The notes beneath the pieces were generated by a model. That model worked only from the letters and a program-made list of their open reading frames with translations. It searched no databases and was not told the DNA's origin. From Planctomycetota bacterium (GTDB lineage Bacteria > Planctomycetota > Phycisphaerae > Phycisphaerales > SM1A02), in the NCBI GenBank assembly GCA_003671065.1, contig QWPU01000022.1:1-17635 (forward strand): DNA of 17,635 nucleotides. The letters are read 5' to 3'. The translations under genes and the position numbers were made by a program. This document shows, in pieces, positions 6,912-14,044 of this stretch (the stretch's first letter is position 1; each line of letters starts with the position of its first letter).

Positions 6912-8240
6912 ATGACTCGAGCGCTCATTGCCCTCGCCACTCTCGTTCTCAGCCAACAGGTCAATGCGCAAGCGCCTCCAAGCGCGAAGCCAGTCGTCGT
7001 TGATGCTGCGAAAGATGCTGCGAACGCCGAAGCCGCGCTCAAGTCGATCATCGAGGTGTATCGAAGCGACAAGGGTCTGCGCGTTGAATCCAAGGCGAGC
7101 ACCAGTGCAGTCAAGGGTGAAGCGGTCGGCAAAGGGACCGAGGTTGATGCCACATTCGTCTTCACATCACAGCGCCGCGCGGTGATGAACTTTCGCAAGT
7201 TCGAACTGCATATTGGCGGTGGAAAGATCGTCGCAACGCACGACTCCAACGCGCTTGCGTACTTGGAAGTCAACGACAACGGCTCACCGTATTACCAACT
7301 CTTCAACGCCTTTCAAGCACTGCCGTTTCCTGAACTCGCGCTCGCGCTTGGTGAAGATGATCCCACTGAAGTCTGCATGCAACTCATGCCGCAGATCCCG
7401 AATGTGGTTCCAACGAGGGTCGAGCAAGTCGAAACTGAAGGACAGGTCTACGACATGTTGGTGTTGCTGAGTGATGATGGCAGCGAAGAGTTGCGCCTCT
7501 CGTTTGACCCTGACACGAAGTTTGTTGAGATCGCAGAAGGCGTGCTGCGCGGTGGACCCAATGCTGAAGCGGGTTCGGAACTGAGGTTCAGTGTGACCTC
7601 GAAAGTCTCGCGTCCGAAGGAAGCGCCGACAGATGCGATGTTTGTTGTTGATGTGTCGAGCAAACAGAAAGTTGATGGCCTCTCGGCGCTGATTGATAAG
7701 CGTGAGGAAGCAGCGGAGGACAAGACTGTCGCGGGGCTGAAGGCTGGTGAGCCTGCGCCCGAGCTCGTGCTGCCTCGCGTTGGTGAAGCGGGCGAGTGGT
7801 CTTTGGCGGCCGCGCGTGGCAAGCCTGTGCTCGTTGATTTCTGGGCAACATGGTGCGGTCCGTGCGTTGGCGCGATTCCTGAATTGGACAAACTTGCCAC
7901 TGAGTTCGCTGGCCGAGTTGAAGTGGTCATGGTGAACACGGGCGAGCAAGGGTCACGCGAGGAGCGTGAAGCGCGCATTGCCGATGTGATGAAGAGGCGC
8001 AATGTGGGCTTGGACAGCGCGCTGAGAGGCGTGCTCGATCTTGATGCTGCTGCGTCGCGCCGCTGGCTCGTGCGTGCGTTTCCAACGACCTTTCTCATTG
8101 CGCCTGATGGGACGATTGCGGGCGTGTGGGTGGGCAGTTCGCCAACTTCGCAGAAGGAGTTGCACGCGAAGCTCACGGAACTCACGGCGGTGAAGACTCC
8201 CGCAACTTCCGTATCGCCCGCAATTCCTGCAGCGAAATAG
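6912..8240 (+). CDS. Exported LolA/DUF2092-like domain fused to TlpA-type thioredoxin (paralogue 2)
   Basis: A 442-residue exported protein with the same plan as its left neighbour. The signal peptide is about residues 1-19 (cut near VNA|QA). A LolA/DUF2092-like region covers about 35-275 (helix EAALKSIIEVY, strands such as RAVMNFRKFELHIGGGKIVA). The TlpA-type redoxin runs from about 285, with DFWATWCGPC (C315 and C318) and cis-Pro FPTTF at 391. The C-terminal tail is Ala/Pro/Thr-rich. The N-terminal domains of the two paralogues are much more diverged than the redoxin parts. The substrate is unknown; periplasmic thiol reduction coupled to a lipid- or lipoprotein-binding domain is a guess. 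ATG 6912 is chosen because the preceding TTGGAGAC-N4-ATGACT arrangement is nearly the same as that before ATG 5429. No terminator is visible before the oxidoreductase 35 bases downstream. Confidence 0.85.
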   Translation: MTRALIALATLVLSQQVNAQAPPSAKPVVVDAAKDAANAEAALKSIIEVYRSDKGLRVESKASTSAVKGEAVGKGTEVDATFVFTSQRRAVMNFRKFELHIGGGKIVATHDSNALAYLEVNDNGSPYYQLFNAFQALPFPELALALGEDDPTEVCMQLMPQIPNVVPTRVEQVETEGQVYDMLVLLSDDGSEELRLSFDPDTKFVEIAEGVLRGGPNAEAGSELRFSVTSKVSRPKEAPTDAMFVVDVSSKQKVDGLSALIDKREEAAEDKTVAGLKAGEPAPELVLPRVGEAGEWSLAAARGKPVLVDFWATWCGPCVGAIPELDKLATEFAGRVEVVMVNTGEQGSREEREARIADVMKRRNVGLDSALRGVLDLDAAASRRWLVRAFPTTFLIAPDGTIAGVWVGSSPTSQKELHAKLTELTAVKTPATSVSPAIPAAK

Positions 8241-8258
8241 CAAGCGCCGTAACCTCTC

Positions 8259-8276
8259 ATGACGATCCTCTGTTGA
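8259..8276 (+). CDS. Possible five-codon leader ORF before the oxidoreductase
   Basis: ATG ACG ATC CTC TGT TGA encodes MTILC, and its TGA overlaps the ATG of the next gene (TGATG). The main gene has no Shine-Dalgarno, so reinitiation from this minimal ORF is conceivable. No start signal is visible for the leader itself, and chance occurrence is quite possible. Confidence 0.2.
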   Translation: MTILC

Positions 8277-11266
8277 TGTCTGATTCGCCGCTCTCAACGC
8301 ACGCGCACTCCACAAGCCTTCCGTTGCTCGAGCGGGGTGATCGTTTGGACGCGCGGCGTGTGCAACTCTCCACGCGACTGCGCGGCATCGCTCAAGCAGA
8401 CATCCGTTTCGGTCGGCATGACCGCATGCTCTACGCGACTGACGCGAGCATTTACCAAGTCGAACCGATCGGCGTCGTTGTGCCGCATTCTGTTGATGAT
8501 GGTGCGCGAGTCGTGCAGTTTCTCGCACGCGAGCGCGTGCCGATGCTCCCTCGAGGCGCGGGTACTGCGCTTGCGGGTCAGAGTGTGAATGAAGCGGTCA
8601 TCGTTGATTTCTCGCAGTATTGCAGGGGAATTCTCTCGGTTGATATCGAGCGGCGTCGCGCGGTGGTGGAGCCTGGTGTCACGCTCGATCAACTCAATGA
8701 ACGACTTGCGCTCGACGGACTCATGTTCGGTCCCGATGTCGCGACGAGTTCGCACGCGACGATTGGCGGCATGATCGGCAACAACTCTGCGGGCGCGCAT
8801 TCGATTCTCTACGGCCGCACCGTCGAGAATCTCATCGCACTTGAAGTCGTGTTTGCTGATGGAACGCTGCATCGACTTGAAGAAGGCAGTTGCGATCACG
8901 ATCCCCAACAACGACGAATCGCTGTTGAACTCAGCCACATCGTGTTGCCACTTGCTGCTGAGATTCGCGCGAAGTTCCCCAAGATTCTTCGTCATGTTGA
9001 CGGCTACAACCTTGATCTCTTGCTCGATCAACTCGAGCGCTCTACGCCAGGAACCTATGACCGCGTGAATCTTGCGTTGCTGCTGTGCGGCAGCGAAGGC
9101 ACGCTTGCGACAACGCTGCGCGCTGAACTCGCGCTTGTTGAAAAACCGCGTGCGCGCGGCCTCGCGATTCTTGGTTTTGCGAGTGTGCGTGAATCGCTCA
9201 CACATCTCAAAGCAATTCTCACGACGAAGCCTGCGGCCGTTGAACTCGTTGATGATGTAGTCATCGGTGTCGCGCTGCGCAATACGGAGTACCGACCGTA
9301 TGTCGACTTGCTGCCCAAGCCCGCGTCAGGCGAACTCGGCGCTGTCTTGTATGTCGAGTACTTCGCGGATGATGATGCTGCGTGCTCCGAGCGCTTTAAG
9401 GCATTGCGGGACGTGGTGCCTACGGGCGCGATGTCAACATATCTCGGGGCGGCTGAGCGATTGAAAGCCTGGAAGTTGCGCAAGGCTGGCGAACCGTTGC
9501 TCCACGGCGTTCCAGGTCTGCGTAAGCCGTTCACCTTTGTCGAAGACACCGCGGTCGATCCCGCGAAACTCCCTGATTTCGTCGAGGATTTTCGCGCAAT
9601 CGTCACGCGTCATGGCACGACCGCTGCCTACTACGCCCACGCGTCGGTCGGTTGCTTGCACATTCGTCCGCTCGTCGCGATTCATGATCCTGCTGATCGC
9701 GCGCTCATGGTGAAGATTGCAACCGATATCGCCGATCTTGTTGCGCGCTACGGCGGCGCGCTCAGTGGCGAGCATGGTGATGGTCGCGTGCGCTCACCGC
9801 TCTTGACGCGTTACTTCGGCGAGGTCTTGTGTGACGCGCTGCGAAGCGTGAAGAAGGTGTTTGATCCGCACGCATTGCTCAATCCTGGAAACATTGTTGA
9901 GACCGATCGACCTGAGCGCATCATCGAACATTTGCGCGTTGAACCAGATGGTGCGCATCTAGTTGACGCTGAAGTGACGACTTTCTTTTCATATGAACGC
10001 GAGGGCGGTCTCACCCACGCGGTCGAAAGTTGCAACGGCGCGGGCATTTGCCGTCGAGTCAGCGGTGGCGTGTCGATGTGTCCGTCATATCGCGCCCTCA
10101 AAGATGAACGACACGCCACGCGCGGACGAGGAAACGCGTTGCGCCTTGCAGTCACGGGACAATTGTCGCACGCTCGTTGGAATGATCCTGAGGTGATCGA
10201 AACACTCGACCTGTGTTTGTCGTGCAAAGCGTGCAAGACCGAATGCCCTTCAAATGTCGACATCGCGAAGTTGAAAGCGGAGTACACCGCGCAGCGCTAC
10301 GAGCGTTTCGGCGTGCCGTTCGCCGCGCGTGTATTTGGTCGAGTGCGAGCGCTCAACGCACTCGGCTCGCGCTTTCACGCGGTCGCGAATGTCCTCAACG
10401 CGACACCGCTCGCGAAAGCACTCGCGCACGCAATTCTTGGGATTGATCCACGCCGATCGATCCCCGCATTCGGCGCGTCGCTCTTCACATGGTTTCGTCG
10501 GCGCGAGCCGAAAAACGCTGAACGCAGCGTCATTCTCTTTGGCGATTGCTTCGCCGCGTACAACGAACCAAGCATTGGCCAGAGCGCCGTCACACTGCTC
10601 GAAGCGTTTGGCTATCGAGTCGTGCTCGCCGATGTCGGTTGCTGCGGACGCAGTTTGATTTCAACTGGACTCCTCCGCGAAGCGCGCAGCGAGATCGCGC
10701 GTGCGGCGGTGTCACTTGAGTCATTGCTTCAGTCAACCAAGGCCGACGCGGTGCTTGTGCTTGAGCCAAGTTGCGCGAGTGCGTTGCGCGATGACTGGCT
10801 CGAACTGTTGCCTGAGGGTTGCACCCCTGATACACAGGCGCGTCGAAAAGCGTTGGCCGCGAAGACCTTTCTCGTTGAAGAGTTTCTCGATCGTGCATGG
10901 GATACGCATCCAACCCGTCCGACGATCAGTGATTCAACCGACGCAGTCATGCTGCACGGTCACTGCCATCAAAAGGCGCTGTGGGGAAGTGAGAGTTCGG
11001 CGCGTTTCCTTCGTCGTCTCTTTGGCCAACGACTCGAAGTGCTTGACACAGGCTGTTGTGGCATGGCAGGAAGTTTTGGCTACACCGAAAAACACTACGA
11101 CCTCTCGATGACTATTGGTGAGGAGCGTCTCTTTCCCGCCGTCCGAAAGGCGGAATCCGCCGTGATTTGCGCGCCTGGCACGAGTTGTCGCCATCAAATC
11201 CATGACGGCACAGGACGCGACGCGTTGCATCCGGTTGATCTCGCAGTCCGCGCGCTCGGACTGTGA
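8276..11266 (+). CDS. YdiJ-like FAD-linked 2-hydroxyacid dehydrogenase with Fe-S and CCG domains
   Basis: A 996-residue single-chain enzyme that combines the parts kept separate in GlcD/GlcF systems. Residues about 45-265 form a PCMH-type FAD-binding domain (PRGAGTALAGQSV and IGNNSAGAHSILYGRT). About 270-560 is the FAD-oxidase C-terminal domain (GEHGDGRVRSPLL, DPHALLNPGNI). A ferredoxin-like part follows, with C586, C592 and C602 and then the C-x2-C-x2-C-x3-C-P motif at C647, C650, C653 and C657. Two cysteine-rich CCG segments (VGCCGRSL and TGCCGMAGSFG) end it. Length and order match E. coli YdiJ, a D-2-hydroxyglutarate dehydrogenase. D-lactate or glycolate are alternatives. It probably passes electrons to the respiratory chain at the membrane. 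ATG 8276 is the only good start although no Shine-Dalgarno precedes it. It may be cotranscribed with the redoxin gene. Confidence 0.9.
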   Translation: MSDSPLSTHAHSTSLPLLERGDRLDARRVQLSTRLRGIAQADIRFGRHDRMLYATDASIYQVEPIGVVVPHSVDDGARVVQFLARERVPMLPRGAGTALAGQSVNEAVIVDFSQYCRGILSVDIERRRAVVEPGVTLDQLNERLALDGLMFGPDVATSSHATIGGMIGNNSAGAHSILYGRTVENLIALEVVFADGTLHRLEEGSCDHDPQQRRIAVELSHIVLPLAAEIRAKFPKILRHVDGYNLDLLLDQLERSTPGTYDRVNLALLLCGSEGTLATTLRAELALVEKPRARGLAILGFASVRESLTHLKAILTTKPAAVELVDDVVIGVALRNTEYRPYVDLLPKPASGELGAVLYVEYFADDDAACSERFKALRDVVPTGAMSTYLGAAERLKAWKLRKAGEPLLHGVPGLRKPFTFVEDTAVDPAKLPDFVEDFRAIVTRHGTTAAYYAHASVGCLHIRPLVAIHDPADRALMVKIATDIADLVARYGGALSGEHGDGRVRSPLLTRYFGEVLCDALRSVKKVFDPHALLNPGNIVETDRPERIIEHLRVEPDGAHLVDAEVTTFFSYEREGGLTHAVESCNGAGICRRVSGGVSMCPSYRALKDERHATRGRGNALRLAVTGQLSHARWNDPEVIETLDLCLSCKACKTECPSNVDIAKLKAEYTAQRYERFGVPFAARVFGRVRALNALGSRFHAVANVLNATPLAKALAHAILGIDPRRSIPAFGASLFTWFRRREPKNAERSVILFGDCFAAYNEPSIGQSAVTLLEAFGYRVVLADVGCCGRSLISTGLLREARSEIARAAVSLESLLQSTKADAVLVLEPSCASALRDDWLELLPEGCTPDTQARRKALAAKTFLVEEFLDRAWDTHPTRPTISDSTDAVMLHGHCHQKALWGSESSARFLRRLFGQRLEVLDTGCCGMAGSFGYTEKHYDLSMTIGEERLFPAVRKAESAVICAPGTSCRHQIHDGTGRDALHPVDLAVRALGL

Positions 11267-11290
11267 GCGGGGGGCCCTGTAGGGCTGTGC

Positions 11291-11296
11291 TAGACT
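11291..11296 (+). promoter_or_regulatory. -10 hexamer of the response regulator gene (leaderless type)
   Basis: TAGACT ends 6 bases before ATG 11303, with no Shine-Dalgarno between. A small inverted repeat GCCCT-GT-AGGGC (11274-11285) lies just upstream, between where the -35 and -10 boxes would be, and could be an operator. No clear -35 is present. Confidence 0.5.
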
Positions 11297-11302
11297 ACGT
11301 TG

Positions 11303-11764
11303 ATGACTGCTTCAACCCAGCCCACGATCGACGAGACCGCGCTTTCGGACCTTTCGAACGCCAAGCTACTGTTGGTCGACGACAACCAGCAAAACCTCGA
11401 ACTCATGCAGGCCTATCTCGAATCGTTGCCTTGCACGGTCACTACCGCGCGCGACGGACTCGAAGCAATTGAGGCGATTCACCGAGGAAAGCCCGATCTT
11501 GTGTTACTCGATGTGATGATGCCCAAGATGTCGGGGTTCGAAGTCTGCCGCAAGATCAAGAGTGATCCAGCGACGCGCGACATCGTCGTCATCATGGTGA
11601 CCGCGCTGCATGAAGTTGGCGACCACGAACGCGCCGTTGAGAGCGGCACCGATGACTTTCTCAGCAAGCCGGTGAACAAACTTGAGCTCGTCACGCGCGT
11701 GCGAAGTTTGCTTCGCGTTGCGCTCCTCAAGCGCAAGCTGACTGAGCTCCTCGCCAACCAGTAA
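11303..11764 (+). CDS. Single-domain response regulator (CheY/REC only)
   Basis: A 153-residue protein with a 20-residue tail followed by one receiver domain and a short C-terminal helix (RVALLKRKLTELLANQ), with no DNA-binding or enzyme domain. All receiver landmarks are intact: the acidic pair D26 and D27 (LLLVDDNQQN), phosphoacceptor D70 in LLDVMMPKMSG, T100 and K122 (SKPVN). The DDNQQNLELM and MPKMSGFEV patterns resemble the receivers of PleD-type and hybrid-kinase proteins. It is likely a phosphotransfer relay or an output by protein contact. No histidine kinase gene is in the window. ATG 11303 is preferred over the TTG just before it and sits 6 bases after TAGACT, so its mRNA may be leaderless. 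The partner and pathway are unknown. Confidence 0.92.
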   Translation: MTASTQPTIDETALSDLSNAKLLLVDDNQQNLELMQAYLESLPCTVTTARDGLEAIEAIHRGKPDLVLLDVMMPKMSGFEVCRKIKSDPATRDIVVIMVTALHEVGDHERAVESGTDDFLSKPVNKLELVTRVRSLLRVALLKRKLTELLANQ

Positions 11765-11793
11765 TTCGTTGCACACAACGCGAGGCCTCTGCC

Positions 11794-11823
11794 GATGACT
11801 TCAGTTCACCTCTGGAGGTCATC
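11794..11823 (+). promoter_or_regulatory. Hairpin burying the ribosome-binding site of the small ORF
   Basis: GATGACTTC (11794-11802) pairs with GAGGTCATC (11815-11823), nine pairs with one G-U. The right arm contains most of GGAGG (11814-11818), the Shine-Dalgarno of GTG 11828. A smaller alternative hairpin, ACCTC with GAGGT (11808-11812 and 11815-11819), hides the same bases. Only TTT follows, so it is a poor terminator. Confidence 0.4.
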
Positions 11824-11827
11824 TTTC

Positions 11828-12025
11828 GTGCAACAGAAAAATCGAATCATCGACGAGATCTGCGAAGTGAATCCCAGCGCCCAACGCGGCTGGTTAGACA
11901 TGTTTTCACTTGATGAACTCGAGCACTATCGCGCGCATCTCTTGACGACGCTTGAACCACCGTCGACCACTCGATGGGTGCGGCGAGGTGATGTTTCAGC
12001 GATGGCGATGCGCGAGTGTGCATGA
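11828..12025 (+). CDS. Small hypothetical protein, 65 residues
   Basis: I cannot name this protein. Translation from GTG 11828 gives 65 residues with a compact helical core, NRIIDEICEVNPSAQR, then WLDMFSLDELEHYRAHLLTTL, and a basic, probably disordered tail. The pattern 'NPSA...F..L..F...EL..Y..HL' looks like a real small domain and not a random frame, since hydrophobic residues recur at helical spacing. GTG 11828 has GGAGG 9 bases upstream. The in-frame ATG 11795 (11 more residues) has GAGG at 11782-11785 and remains possible. It follows the response regulator by 63 bases on the same strand and may be cotranscribed. Its stop lies inside an 11-bp tandem repeat. The 3' end faces scpA. Confidence 0.55.
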   Translation: MQQKNRIIDEICEVNPSAQRGWLDMFSLDELEHYRAHLLTTLEPPSTTRWVRRGDVSAMAMRECA

Positions 12026-12058
12026 TCCGTGCATGATCCGTGCATGATCCGTTCATGA
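12019..12058. repeat. 11-bp tandem repeat between convergent genes
   Basis: TGCATGATCCG occurs three times without a mismatch (12019-12029, 12030-12040 and 12041-12051), then a degenerate fourth start TTCATGA (12052-12058). It covers the last codons and stop of the 65-residue ORF and ends 4 bases before the scpA stop codon (12063-12065). A unit of 11 bp is not a multiple of three and is close to one helical turn. Confidence 0.9.
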
Positions 12059-12062
12059 CGCC

Positions 12063-12941
12063 TTAGTTGCTCGACGCCTCAGTCGTCTGCGCTGAACTTT
12101 CGCCCACCGCAAACGGTGCATCGGGTCCGCGCTCTTGGCTGAGCGTGACTTCGATCGGATCATCCAATTCGTCTTGCGCCACATGAATGCGTCCCTGTCG
12201 AACCAGTTCAAGCAGCGCAAGAAAGAGTCCGATGCGTTCGCTGTGGGTGCGGCCTTCGAAGACAGTGCCGAGGAACAATCGATGGTTTCCACTGCGGGTG
12301 AGACGATCGACCAAATCATCTTGATGAAGCGAAATCGGAGTGTCGTCGTACTCGACCATGTGGTCGCCGATACGCGTGATGTCGATCGAAGCAGCGATGC
12401 GTTCGAACGCGGCGTAGAGATCTCCGAGATGGAGGTCTTCAAGCTCGAAGTCATCAGGCTCGACGGCGTCGTCTTGCGTTGCATCTGCGTCGCTCGTCAC
12501 CGCAGCGTCCGTAACAACCGCCTCTTCCAGCGCCACTGCACGCACACGAGCAGCGCCTCGTTGCGCGAACTCTCGTCGACGCGCTTCAAGCACTTCCGCC
12601 GCCGTGCGAAACTTCTGATAGGCCAGCAACTGACGGATGAGTTCCGCGCGTGGATCTTCACTGCTGTTTGCGGGCTTCGATGGATCAGCATCTTCTTCAG
12701 TGGGTGCAGGTGCGAGCGAGCGCGACTTGATCTCGACGAGTGTCGCAGCCATCACCAAGAACTCGCCCGCAAGGTCAATGTCTACGGTCGACAATCGACG
12801 CACATATTCAAGGTAGTGGTCGGTGAGCGTGTGAATTGGGATCTCATGGATGTCGACTTCCGCGCGCCGCACAAGAAAGAGCAGCAGGTCCAGAGGGCCT
12901 TGAAACACGGGTAAACGGACGAGCCAATCGTTTTGCGACAT
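12063..12941 (-). CDS. scpA: Segregation and condensation protein A (kleisin)
   Basis: ScpA is the kleisin that links SMC heads, together with ScpB, in bacterial chromosome condensation. The N-terminal part carries the family signature VFQGPLDLLLFLVRRAEVDIHEIPI (split here as VFQGPLDLLLFLV and EVDIHEIPI, residues 12-36), followed by LAGEFLVMAATLVEIKSR. An acidic, Ala/Asp-rich linker covers about 135-185. The C-terminal winged-helix region is RLFLGTVFEGRTHSERIGLF and then LLELVRQGRIHVAQDE. At 292 residues it is a little longer than usual (about 240-270) because of the linker and a Ser/Thr-rich tail. ATG 12941 is preferred over TTG 12950, because TAGATT lies 7 bases before it. scpB and smc are not in the window. 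It diverges from kdsD. Confidence 0.95.
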   Translation of the reverse strand: MSQNDWLVRLPVFQGPLDLLLFLVRRAEVDIHEIPIHTLTDHYLEYVRRLSTVDIDLAGEFLVMAATLVEIKSRSLAPAPTEEDADPSKPANSSEDPRAELIRQLLAYQKFRTAAEVLEARRREFAQRGAARVRAVALEEAVVTDAAVTSDADATQDDAVEPDDFELEDLHLGDLYAAFERIAASIDITRIGDHMVEYDDTPISLHQDDLVDRLTRSGNHRLFLGTVFEGRTHSERIGLFLALLELVRQGRIHVAQDELDDPIEVTLSQERGPDAPFAVGESSAQTTEASSN

Positions 12942-12948
12942 CGCTTGC

Positions 12949-12954
12949 AATCTA
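12949..12954 (-). promoter_or_regulatory. -10 hexamer of scpA (leaderless type)
   Basis: TAGATT on the - strand ends 7 bases before ATG 12941 and no Shine-Dalgarno is present. CTGAAA (12978-12973), 18 bases further upstream, is a weak -35 candidate. Confidence 0.5.
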
Positions 12955-12994
12955 CCACGCGCGGCTGATGCGTTTCAGTGCATGCAGAAGGTCG

Positions 12995-13000
12995 TACACT
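12995..13000 (+). promoter_or_regulatory. -10 hexamer of kdsD (leaderless type)
   Basis: TACACT ends 6 bases before ATG 13007, with no Shine-Dalgarno. TTTCAG (12973-12978), 16 bases upstream, is a weak -35 candidate that is the complement of the scpA one. Confidence 0.5.
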
Positions 13001-13006
13001 CTGTCG

Positions 13007-14044
13007 ATGGCTCAACACTGCCCGATCACCGCCGAGCGCGACCCGCACATTCGCGCCAATGAAAGCGCGTTTCTCTGCGAAGTGCTCCGAACTGAAGCCG
13101 CCGCAGTGGCGAGTTTCGCGACCCGCGTTGCCAGCGGTGATGACGCAGGGTTGCACGCGGCGCTCGATCTTCTTGAAGGCTGCAAGGGTCATGTGGTCGT
13201 GAGCGGTATGGGGAAATCGGGTCTTGTCGGCGCGAAGATTTCGGCGAGTTTGTCGAGCCTGGGACAGCCTTCGCATTTCGTCCATCCAGCGGAAGCGGTG
13301 CATGGCGATCTCGGTTCGATTCGCACTGATGATGTGGTGCTTCTGCTGAGTTGGTCGGGTGAAACGCAGGAGGTTGTTGCGCTCGCTTCGATTCTCAAGA
13401 TGGACGGTATTCCAACAGTCGGGATGAGCGGCAAGTCAAAGTCGAGTCTTGCGCGCGCGTGTTCGGTACACATCGATCTCGGTGACATCACCGAAGCGTG
13501 CCCACTCAATCTTGCGCCAACGGCTTCCACGACGCTGACATTAGCGGTGGGTGACGCGCTTGCGCTCGCGCTCGCGAGCCGACGCGACTTTGGCAAAGAC
13601 GATTTTCATAAGCACCATCCAGGCGGCATGCTCGGCGCTGGTTTGCGTCCTGTGACGGAAGTGTTGCGCTTTCGTGTTGGGAAAAACCTCGCGGCGGTGC
13701 GCGACAACATCACTGTGCGCGAGGCGCTTCGTGCAGGTGGCGAAGGTCGCCGCGCGGGCGCGATTGTGCTGGTGGACAGCGAGGGCACACTCAGCGGCAT
13801 CTTTACTGATGGTGATCTTCGCAGGCATGTGAACACGGGCTCGCTTGACGCGCTCGATGCCATTATCGCGAGTGTGATGACGCGACATCCTTCGCTGCTA
13901 ACGGTTGATTCACTGGTGCGTGACGCGGTGCAACTCGTGCAAGAGAAGCGTCTTGATGAGATTCCCGTGGTGGATCGCGAAGGCAAGCCCGTTGGGCTCG
14001 TTGATGTGCAAGATCTCATCGCGATGCGCGTCGTTCGCGAGTAA
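13007..14044 (+). CDS. kdsD: Arabinose-5-phosphate isomerase (KpsF/GutQ family)
   Basis: KdsD converts ribulose 5-phosphate to arabinose 5-phosphate, the first step of KDO synthesis for lipopolysaccharide, in the cytoplasm. The 345 residues hold an N-terminal SIS sugar-isomerase domain (about 25-200) with SGMGKSG (66-72), FVHPAEAVHGDLG (91-103), LLSWSGETQEV in place of the more common ISNSGE, EACPLNLAPTASTT and HHPGGMLG. Two C-terminal CBS domains follow (about 215-280 and 285-345), the last with SVMTRHPSLLTVDS and LDEIPVVDREGKPVGLVDV. Size is close to the 328 of E. coli KdsD. ATG 13007 is 6 bases behind TACACT. An in-frame ATG at about 12968 would add 13 residues and overlap the promoter. 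It ends exactly where cysNC ends on the other strand. Confidence 0.94.
   Translation: MAQHCPITAERDPHIRANESAFLCEVLRTEAAAVASFATRVASGDDAGLHAALDLLEGCKGHVVVSGMGKSGLVGAKISASLSSLGQPSHFVHPAEAVHGDLGSIRTDDVVLLLSWSGETQEVVALASILKMDGIPTVGMSGKSKSSLARACSVHIDLGDITEACPLNLAPTASTTLTLAVGDALALALASRRDFGKDDFHKHHPGGMLGAGLRPVTEVLRFRVGKNLAAVRDNITVREALRAGGEGRRAGAIVLVDSEGTLSGIFTDGDLRRHVNTGSLDALDAIIASVMTRHPSLLTVDSLVRDAVQLVQEKRLDEIPVVDREGKPVGLVDVQDLIAMRVVRE

Noticed and set aside
11782..11789. GAGGCCTC palindrome after the response regulator
   Set aside because: An eight-base palindrome is common in GC-rich DNA, and part of it may just be a ribosome-binding site for ATG 11795.
12135..12914. 259-residue open frame on + opposite scpA
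   Set aside because: Composition is that of an antisense shadow; scpA on the other strand matches its family throughout.
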